A DNA stretch of 64,000 nt from Psychrosphaera saromensis (GTDB lineage: Bacteria; Pseudomonadota; Gammaproteobacteria; Enterobacterales; Alteromonadaceae): contig NZ_MSCH01000003.1 in assembly GCF_002954545.1 (NCBI RefSeq), positions 3,015,991 through 3,079,990 of the forward strand. The letters are read 5' to 3'. Position numbers and translations under genes: made by a program. The notes beneath the pieces were generated by a model. It worked only from the letters and a program-made list of their open reading frames with translations, did no database searches and was not told the origin of the DNA. Of this stretch, positions 57,852 to 64,000 are shown one piece after another (position 1 is the stretch's first letter; every line of letters begins with the position of its first letter).

Positions 57852-58727
57852 CTATTTTGAATCTTGTTCTTGAATATTCGTTTGTTCATTTGATGTCGAA
57901 TTTTTAGACTTGTTACTTTTTGGCCAACTATGCAAATCCGGTTCACCAACCAACTCTTTAATACCTTGCTCATTATCAACAAATAACGACCCCGAATTAG
58001 GGAATGAGATTAACTTAACCTCGTCGTCACCATATTGAAAATTAAGCATTAATGCGTGTAAGTAACCTCTGTCAGAGCTATTTCCACCGTATAACTTATC
58101 GCCTAAAACAGGAGAGCCTAAACTTTTCAGCGCCACTCTTATTTGGTGAGTCTTACCTGTCTCTGGCTTGATCAAAAACAGTCTCAGTCCTTTTATATTG
58201 TCTGAGCCAGACGCTAATCCCCAGTTAAAAAAACGGGTAGTTGCAGGATTCACTTTTGTTTTTAGCAGTTTCCATTGTGATAAACGGGCTTTAGCCATAT
58301 CACCACTGATACTGCCTTGTTTCTTTTTAGGTTTAGAGTCAGACAAGGCCAAATAGTATTTTTGAATTTGTTTGTTTTCAAACGCTTGTTGAAACCAAGT
58401 CGCTGCCGTTTTATTACGGGCTAAAATTAACAATCCACTGGTTAGCTTATCTAGTCTATGCACGGGAAATAAGGTTTCAGAAAAGTGCGCAGCGCATAAG
58501 TTAAAAAAGCCAGTCTGCTCTACCAGTTTTTTACTTTCGCCTACATGAAGTTCGTTTTCGCTAAGGCTTTCTGTATTTTGGCTAGCGCTTTGTTTACTTT
58601 TATCAGAGCTCTCTTTACTTCCACTAGTATCAACGCCTTCATCATGAAAGCCAATGCCAGAAGGTTTATCGACCACATAAAAGTCAGGATGTTGATAAAC
58701 TACATGTATATTCAATGGTTTGTTCAA
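57852..58727 (-). CDS. RluA-family pseudouridine synthase (TIGR01621-like)
   Basis: A 291-residue pseudouridine synthase. The catalytic Asp is in HRLDKLTSGLLIL (about residue 95), and GKTHQIRVALKSLGSPVLGDKLYGG (quoted in parts) is the conserved C-terminal motif. Between the N-terminal YVVDKPSGIGFHDEG and the core there is a Ser/Glu/Lys-rich insertion of about 40 residues, and the C-terminus ends in a low-complexity tail. The protein resembles the TIGR01621 group of Rlu-like proteins; its RNA target is unknown. Confidence 0.87.
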   Translation of the reverse strand: MNKPLNIHVVYQHPDFYVVDKPSGIGFHDEGVDTSGSKESSDKSKQSASQNTESLSENELHVGESKKLVEQTGFFNLCAAHFSETLFPVHRLDKLTSGLLILARNKTAATWFQQAFENKQIQKYYLALSDSKPKKKQGSISGDMAKARLSQWKLLKTKVNPATTRFFNWGLASGSDNIKGLRLFLIKPETGKTHQIRVALKSLGSPVLGDKLYGGNSSDRGYLHALMLNFQYGDDEVKLISFPNSGSLFVDNEQGIKELVGEPDLHSWPKSNKSKNSTSNEQTNIQEQDSK

Positions 58728-58749
58728 ATTGTTCTTCAGTATTTAATTA

Positions 58750-58820
58750 ATTTTATTGCACTTTTAATTGCACTTTTAATTGCACTTTAAATTGCGCTTT
58801 AAATTACGCTTCTATTACGT
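58750..58820. repeat. 12-bp tandem repeat TTTTAATTGCAC, about five imperfect copies
   Basis: Units TTTTATTGCAC, TTTTAATTGCAC, TTTTAATTGCAC, TTTAAATTGCGC and TTTAAATTACGC follow each other just upstream of the pseudouridine synthase gene (minus strand). No coding role; typical short intergenic iteration of this genome. Confidence 0.85.
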
Positions 58821-58865
58821 TTCTATTTACATTTTTGGCTTAGAATAAAAGCCTAAAATAAAAAC

Positions 58866-59678
58866 TTAGAAACTGTTTAAGCTAGCAACGAGTCTGCGAA
58901 CTTGCTCTAGGTCTTCAGCGGTATCAACACCAGCTGGCGGTGGCTCAACAGCTTCAGCCACATGGATTGATTGACCTTGCCATAACACTCGTAATTGCTC
59001 TAACGACTCAATCTGTTCTAACTGTGACGTTGGCCAAGTAATGTATTGTTTTATAAAGCCGACTTTGTATGCATAAATGCCGATGTGTCTTAAGTAGCCG
59101 TAGTTCAATTCGTCTTCTTTACCGTCACGATCAAATGGCATTGCCGAACGTGAGAAATATAAAGCTAAACCGTCTTTATCGGTAACCACTTTAACCACAT
59201 TAGGATTGGCTAATTCTGCTCTTGAACAAACAGGTTCAGCTAAGGTTGCCATGCCTACATTTTTTGTTATTTCAGTTGTAGAGTTAGCGGTTTGGGCTTT
59301 TAATAAATACTGCGACAAATTATCTGCAACCTGGCAAATATTCGACGAAGGGATCATTGGCTCGTCGCCTTGTACATTGACAATAATTTCATCATCCGCC
59401 AAACCGTACTTTTCAACAACTTCAGCCAAACGTTCTGTACCAGAAGTATGTTTAGTAGACGTCATACAAACTTCGCCACCAAATGCGATAACTGCTTGCT
59501 CTATACGTTTGTCATCGGTAGCAACAATAACTTGCTTAGCTCCGCTGGCAATTGAACGTTCGTAAACCCATTGCACCATAGGTTTCCCTGCAATATCCGC
59601 TAACGGCTTACCTGGTAAACGTGAAGAATCATAACGGGCTGGGATAACAACAATAAAGTTCTTTTTATCTTGTGACAT
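58866..59678 (-). CDS. kdsB: 3-deoxy-manno-octulosonate cytidylyltransferase KdsB
   Basis: Activates KDO as CMP-KDO for lipopolysaccharide. The 270-residue protein has the nucleotidyltransferase N-terminus [20 protein letters not shown] and the later NVQGDEPMI and RHIGIYAYK motifs. It is about 20 residues longer than the usual 245-255, explained by an insertion [17 protein letters not shown] around residue 125-145 between conserved blocks. Last gene of comEC-msbA-lpxK-ycaR-kdsB. Confidence 0.95.
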   Translation of the reverse strand: MSQDKKNFIVVIPARYDSSRLPGKPLADIAGKPMVQWVYERSIASGAKQVIVATDDKRIEQAVIAFGGEVCMTSTKHTSGTERLAEVVEKYGLADDEIIVNVQGDEPMIPSSNICQVADNLSQYLLKAQTANSTTEITKNVGMATLAEPVCSRAELANPNVVKVVTDKDGLALYFSRSAMPFDRDGKEDELNYGYLRHIGIYAYKVGFIKQYITWPTSQLEQIESLEQLRVLWQGQSIHVAEAVEPPPAGVDTAEDLEQVRRLVASLNSF

Positions 59679-59740
59679 TGGTTTTCCAATCTGTGCTGTA
59701 AATATAATCGCGGTCTAAAAAAACGCTACTTTCAAATCAG

Positions 59741-59935
59741 TTACTTTATTTGCTCTAATTCATCGAGCGTCAGTTTTCTTGCTTCATTCTCTAACATCAC
59801 AGGGATGTCATCGTTAATGGCATAAGCAAGCTTGTCGGCTCTGCAAACTAATTCGTTTAATTCTTTGTTAAAAACCAATCCAGACTTACATACTGGACAA
59901 GCCAATATTTCCAATAATTTTTTATCAAATGCCAT
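59741..59935 (-). CDS. ycaR: Trm112-like YcaR family protein
   Basis: A 64-residue protein with a CPVCKSG zinc-ribbon-like motif (about residues 13-19) and the family end [17 protein letters not shown]. In gammaproteobacteria this small gene lies between lpxK and kdsB, as here. Trm112-like proteins activate methyltransferases; the role of bacterial YcaR is not established. Only one half of a typical zinc ribbon is obvious (CPVC; a later C in LVCRADK). Confidence 0.93.
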   Translation of the reverse strand: MAFDKKLLEILACPVCKSGLVFNKELNELVCRADKLAYAINDDIPVMLENEARKLTLDELEQIK

Positions 59936-59985
59936 GAGTCATTTTCCTTAAATATATTTTATAAACTAGTGCCTAATTTATTGGC

Positions 59986-61050
59986 TTAGTTTATTACAGG
60001 TAATTGTTTTATTAATTCAATAAGTTGTTGTTCTACGTTGTTTGATATAACCGCAGAAATAGGTAATACAAACCAATTTTCTTTTGCAAAGGCTTGGCAC
60101 TTTACTGCATCTTTTTCTGTCATCACGATAATGTCATCGCGGGTAAATTTGTCAAAATCCGCTGGGCTAAACTGATGGTGATCGGCAAACCACAAGGTAC
60201 TTTCAACTTGATATCCCATCGACTCAGCGGTAGTCAAAAAACGTTGTGGATTACCAATGCCAGACACTAAGTGAACCTTATTGCTTTGCTTGTCACTACT
60301 GTTTTTCTTGTCATCATTGTTAACGGCTAATTTACTGGCTGGATTTAACAAGTTATAAGCCGCATCTGCACATAGCCTATAATCATGCTCAATATTCGTA
60401 TCAGCATCTATCGTATTGATATCAACAGTGCCTGAATTAACGAGTGTTAAATCCACCGACTTTAATCTTGAAGGTAATTCACGCAATGGCCCTACAGGTA
60501 ACAGCCAACCGTTGCCAAACATGCGCTGTGCATCCAACAATACAATTTCAATATCTCTAGCCATTTTATAATGCTGCAAACCATCATCTGATATCACGAT
60601 ATTGGCATCGGTATTATCATGAACAAACTGTACCGCTTTGGCTCGGTCGGCTCCAATAACAACGGGACATTGAGTGCGTAAATGTAATAATTTAGGTTCA
60701 TCACCCGTTAAATTTGTAGGTAATCCTGAGCTAACCAAACGTGGAAACGGTAAGTCCTGGCCATTGTCAGAATGTTTATTAGCACCATAACCGCGACTAA
60801 CAATCGCAGGTTTAAACCCTTGGAGTTGTAACAATTCAACCAAATAAATTACAAACGGTGTTTTACCTGTGCCACCAACCGATATATTACCAACCACAAT
60901 AACTGGAAGTTCAGATCTAATTTGCTGCTTTATACCCAATTTGAACAAGCATTTTCGAATACTGGATAACAACCAAAACAAACCTGTTAATGGTAATAAT
61001 ATAAAGTTTAATTTACTGGCGTTATACCAACCACGTTCAATCCAATTCAT
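59986..61050 (-). CDS. lpxK: Tetraacyldisaccharide 4'-kinase LpxK
   Basis: Membrane-associated kinase that phosphorylates the lipid A precursor at the 4' position. The 354-residue protein has a hydrophobic N-terminal anchor (about 12-30), Walker A VGGTGKTPF (about residues 57-65), and DDGLQHYKMARD with the catalytic Asp pair. Slightly longer than E. coli LpxK (328) because of a Lys/Asn/Asp-rich insertion NNDDKKNSSDKQSN around 245. Between msbA and ycaR in the conserved order. Confidence 0.95.
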   Translation of the reverse strand: MNWIERGWYNASKLNFILLPLTGLFWLLSSIRKCLFKLGIKQQIRSELPVIVVGNISVGGTGKTPFVIYLVELLQLQGFKPAIVSRGYGANKHSDNGQDLPFPRLVSSGLPTNLTGDEPKLLHLRTQCPVVIGADRAKAVQFVHDNTDANIVISDDGLQHYKMARDIEIVLLDAQRMFGNGWLLPVGPLRELPSRLKSVDLTLVNSGTVDINTIDADTNIEHDYRLCADAAYNLLNPASKLAVNNDDKKNSSDKQSNKVHLVSGIGNPQRFLTTAESMGYQVESTLWFADHHQFSPADFDKFTRDDIIVMTEKDAVKCQAFAKENWFVLPISAVISNNVEQQLIELIKQLPVIN

Positions 61051-61107
61051 TTAGCTCTCGTTACTGGCATTCATTTATTTGCTTTCATAGAAGTAGCTTT
61101 CACTGAT

Positions 61108-62865
61108 TTAGCTTTCACTAAACTGTAATTGGTGTAAGGCAGCGTAAGCACCTTTCTTTTCTAACAGCTCAGCATGACTACCTTGTTCTAGTATTTCACC
61201 CTGATCCATAACAATGATCTTATCCGCATTTTCAATTGTAGAAAGGCGATGAGCAATGACTAAACTAGTACGGTTTTTCATTAATTTGTTTAACGCATCT
61301 TGAATCGCGCGCTCAGATTCTGTGTCTAATGCCGACGTCGCTTCGTCCATAATAAGTATTGGCGCATTGCGTAATAACGCTCTAGCTATTGCGATACGTT
61401 GACGTTGCCCGCCAGATAATAATACGCCGTTTTCACCAACTTCTGTGTCTAGGCCAAATTCCATATTATTAGCGAACTCAGTGACATGAGCTAATTCTGC
61501 AGCTTGCTCTATTTCTTCCCTTGTTACCTTTTTATCACCATAAGCAATATTTGCGGCAATACTGTCGTTAAATAAAGTGACATGTTGTGATACCAAAGCA
61601 ATATGAGAACGTAAATTGGAAAGTTCAAAGTCATTAATATCTACGCCATCAATTTCAACGTGGCCACTTTGAGGATAATAATAACGTGGGATAAAATTAG
61701 ATATTGTGGTTTTACCACTACCAGAGCGACCAACCAGTGCAACGGTTGTTCCGGCTTCTATTTCCAAGTTAAGATTTTTAATAACTTGAACTTCACTGTT
61801 TGGATAAGCAAAATCTAAGTCTTTAAATACAACTTTACCTTTAACCGATTCTTTAACGACTGTACCAGTATTACTTTCTGACTCTTCATCTAATACTTCA
61901 AACACACTTCTAGCCGCAGTGATACCGCGTTGAAATTCGCTATTCACTGTGGTTAATTGTTTTAGTGGACGTAATAGAGTCATCATAGCGGTAATAACAA
62001 CAGTAAAGGTACCTGGCGTTAAAGTGTTCAGCATCTCTGGACTGGATGCCATATATAAAACGCTTGCCAGTGCAAATGAGGCGATAATTTGAATCGTAGA
62101 AACACTTAATACACTGGTAGAAACCATCTTCATTTTTTGCTGACGGTTATTGTTATTGATTTTTAAAAATTCTGTTTTTTCTTTATCTTGCCCACCAAAA
62201 GCTAATATTACTTTATGGCCAGAGATCATTTGCTCCGACTGACGAGTTACGTGTCCCATCGCTTGTTGGATACGTTTTGAAATTACTCTAAAGCGCTTAG
62301 TCACATAAGTAACCACAATCGCCACAAAAGGTACTAACACTAATATCGCAATAGACAACTGCCAACTGTGGTAAAACATGATAGTCATCAGGCCAATAAC
62401 AAAGGCACCTTCACGCACCATAACCAATAATGCTTTACTGCAAGCATTCTCAAGTTGTTCTGTGTCGTAAGTGATTTTTGAAATTAAACTGCCTGTGGAA
62501 TTGGCATCGTGGAAGCTGACGGGTAAAGACATAATTTTTTCATACAGTTCCTGGCGCATATTCATCACAACATTAGAGCCAACCGAGCCTAAGCCGAAAG
62601 TAGCCATAAAGTTAGATAACCCTCTCAGGACAAAAACCACAATGACGAATATTGGCGCGTAAGCTAAAACCTTTGAACTTTGCCCAGTAATACCTTCGTC
62701 GATGAAAGTCTGTATTTTTGAAATGAATAATGCGTCGATTGAGGCATTGATCACCATACCTATAATGGCAAATGCAAAAATAAATTTAAACGGTTTAACG
62801 TATTGAAGTAAACGCTTAAACGTCTTTGGTTCTTTAACGATTGCGGTAGTGTTTGCTGAATTCAA
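61108..62865 (-). CDS. msbA: Lipid A export ABC transporter MsbA
   Basis: Half-transporter of 585 residues flipping core lipid A across the inner membrane. Six transmembrane helices in the first about 320 residues, then an ABC domain with Walker A GRSGSGKTT (about 380), signature LSGGQRQRIAIARALL (about 485) and Walker B LIMDEATSALD. The length matches MsbA. Follows comEC and precedes lpxK, as in E. coli and many relatives. Confidence 0.97.
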   Translation of the reverse strand: MNSANTTAIVKEPKTFKRLLQYVKPFKFIFAFAIIGMVINASIDALFISKIQTFIDEGITGQSSKVLAYAPIFVIVVFVLRGLSNFMATFGLGSVGSNVVMNMRQELYEKIMSLPVSFHDANSTGSLISKITYDTEQLENACSKALLVMVREGAFVIGLMTIMFYHSWQLSIAILVLVPFVAIVVTYVTKRFRVISKRIQQAMGHVTRQSEQMISGHKVILAFGGQDKEKTEFLKINNNNRQQKMKMVSTSVLSVSTIQIIASFALASVLYMASSPEMLNTLTPGTFTVVITAMMTLLRPLKQLTTVNSEFQRGITAARSVFEVLDEESESNTGTVVKESVKGKVVFKDLDFAYPNSEVQVIKNLNLEIEAGTTVALVGRSGSGKTTISNFIPRYYYPQSGHVEIDGVDINDFELSNLRSHIALVSQHVTLFNDSIAANIAYGDKKVTREEIEQAAELAHVTEFANNMEFGLDTEVGENGVLLSGGQRQRIAIARALLRNAPILIMDEATSALDTESERAIQDALNKLMKNRTSLVIAHRLSTIENADKIIVMDQGEILEQGSHAELLEKKGAYAALHQLQFSES

Positions 62866-62916
62866 AAATAGCGCCTTTTAAAAATTTAAACAAAGGAATT
62901 GAGATGACTGCGTATT

Positions 62917-64000
62917 CTACCGTATTTTTGATGTAAATCTAAAAGGATTTTGTTTTTTCCAAAATGGCTGCCAATGATCCAAATAACCTGTAACGATAAC
63001 GCCACTTTTTGTTGAGTTCTGGTCTGTCTGGGTAAAGACAACTTCTAGCATTCCTTGGGTATTTGTTGAGTACTGAGTTAGTTGTGGCAACCCCCTCTGT
63101 GGTGATTTACCTTTCGTATATTGAGCATTCAATAAATCAAAACGGTCAATCACCTCAGTTGTTGGAAAACCAAATCGATTATTTACTCCTGCACTATGAA
63201 ATACAATCTCTGGCGACACTGCATTTATAAACGCCTGAGCAGATGAATATTTACTGCCATGGTGGGCGGAGATAATAACGTCAGACTCTAGGTCTATTTT
63301 TGCTTTATTGTGCATAGCTAATAACCTACGTTCAATTTTACTGGTTATATCGCCGGTTAATAACACCCTACTATTGGTGAGTTTGTCGGTAATTTTTATC
63401 ACGCAACTGCTGTCGTTTTTAGATAACTCGTTTTTATTTTTATTTTTATTTTTATTTTTAGTCGTTTGTTTTGAAAAGGAATGATTAAGCCTTGGCTGCT
63501 CAGGCCATAACATGGTTATTTCTGTGTTAAACCACGTTAAGGTTTGAGGTTTACAACTTTGCTTTCTTGTTGCTATCCAACTTGTATCTCCCAATACATT
63601 AATATCACCTGTATGGTCGCTATCATTATGGGAAACAACAATATGCGCTACATCGGTAATACCTAAACCAATTAACATAGGTTTTACCACAGCTTGGGTG
63701 GCGTTAAATCCCGATGGATATACCGGCCCTAAATCATAAATAAATGCAGAACTGCCCTGCTTAAATAATACCGACGTGCCTTGCCCTACATCGAGTACAT
63801 ACATAGTTAACTTAGGTTTAAACTGAGTAATTAATGATGAATGCCACGGATAAAAACTTAATCCCACAGGTAAAACTAGCAAAACGCTTAATACTACTTT
63901 GCTAGCGCGACTTCGATTCAGTACATACACAGGCAATATCAACACAATACAGATAATTAATAACCACCATGACCAAACACCAAAGGCAAAATCAATCCAG
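62917..64000 (-). CDS. comEC: DNA internalisation competence protein ComEC/Rec2 (partial, C-terminal part)
   Basis: The frame is open to the window edge, so the N-terminal membrane part is cut off. Visible are one transmembrane stretch near the edge (GVWSWWLLIICIVLILPVY), another following, then the metallo-beta-lactamase-like domain with VSHNDSDHTGD (metal motif HxxxDH) and IISAHHGSKYSS. ComEC forms the channel for single-stranded DNA uptake. A (KN)n stretch at about residues 160-170 of the visible part comes from a TTTTTA hexamer repeat. Upstream neighbour of msbA, the common order. The annotated 63945 GTG start is only an internal codon. Confidence 0.93.
   Translation of the reverse strand, partial: WIDFAFGVWSWWLLIICIVLILPVYVLNRSRASKVVLSVLLVLPVGLSFYPWHSSLITQFKPKLTMYVLDVGQGTSVLFKQGSSAFIYDLGPVYPSGFNATQAVVKPMLIGLGITDVAHIVVSHNDSDHTGDINVLGDTSWIATRKQSCKPQTLTWFNTEITMLWPEQPRLNHSFSKQTTKNKNKNKNKNELSKNDSSCVIKITDKLTNSRVLLTGDITSKIERRLLAMHNKAKIDLESDVIISAHHGSKYSSAQAFINAVSPEIVFHSAGVNNRFGFPTTEVIDRFDLLNAQYTKGKSPQRGLPQLTQYSTNTQGMLEVVFTQTDQNSTKSGVIVTGYLDHWQPFWKKQNPFRFTSKIR
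63424..63460. repeat. Hexamer repeat TTTTTA inside comEC
   Basis: About five to six copies of TTTTTA (plus strand), read as Lys-Asn repeats on the minus strand. The unit is a multiple of three, so length change would not shift the frame. Confidence 0.85.

Overview
The window is AT-rich bacterial chromosome. Gene content and order (GntR-prpB-prpC-acnD, clpA-clpS next to a cold-shock gene, pheS-pheT-ihfA, comEC-msbA-lpxK-ycaR-kdsB, hda next to a DUF2066 gene, a TIGR03503-type gene beside dnaQ/rnhA, several large TonB-dependent receptors, a TIGR04219-type outer-membrane protein) point to a marine gammaproteobacterium of the order Alteromonadales (Colwellia/Thalassotalea-like or a low-GC Alteromonadaceae). 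This is inference from family knowledge; the genus cannot be fixed by eye. No rRNA operon, prophage, insertion sequence or CRISPR array was seen.

Layout. 1-4414: methylcitrate-cycle operon on the minus strand (acnD partial, prpC, prpB, GntR regulator), with two TTGTCGACAA palindromes around its promoter. 4415-7122: a possible small transcript with a 23-codon ORF, then a TonB-dependent receptor. 7495-13868: trxB, the N-degron enzymes aat and bpt, infA, clpA-clpS (the protease adaptor and unfoldase that act on N-degrons), a cold-shock protein and a PilZ protein. 14315-17819: outer-membrane protein and a pair of secreted amidohydrolase-type proteins, one apparently lacking metal ligands. 18126-19089: four identical tRNA-Asp(GTC) genes plus three tandem, degenerate tRNA-Asp-like units with a 117-bp period, behind a strong promoter. 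19126-22843: TIGR03503 protein, dnaQ, rnhA, a small membrane protein and a GvpU-like protein. 23158-26206: a cluster of integron gene cassettes (about eight attC-like sites, all in one direction, small unknown proteins) without an integrase in the window and with 8-bp tandem repeats on both flanks. 26579-36698: housekeeping metabolism (class I fumarase, pabB, nudix CoA pyrophosphatase, sdaA, aldose epimerase, asnB, NIF3-like protein, an H1-like Lys/Ala-rich protein). 36854-47086: ihfA-pheT-pheS, flavin reductase-like protein, hda, DUF2066 protein, HIT protein, DMT transporter, pepQ, DTW-domain protein. 47523-55874: receptor, S9 peptidase, receptor, apparently a peptide-acquisition locus. 55965-64000: 2-hydroxyacid dehydrogenase, tcdA, an RluA-type pseudouridine synthase, then the lipid A/KDO cluster kdsB-ycaR-lpxK-msbA and the C-terminal part of comEC.

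How it fits together. Most of the window is conserved core genome. The accessory or unusual parts are the tRNA-Asp-like tandem repeat, the integrase-less cassette cluster and the receptor/peptidase loci. Several start codons were moved from the longest reading frame because a Shine-Dalgarno sequence sits inside the longer version (prpC, trxB, clpA, cold-shock gene). Motif and position statements were read directly from the sequence; family names come from pattern recognition without database searches.
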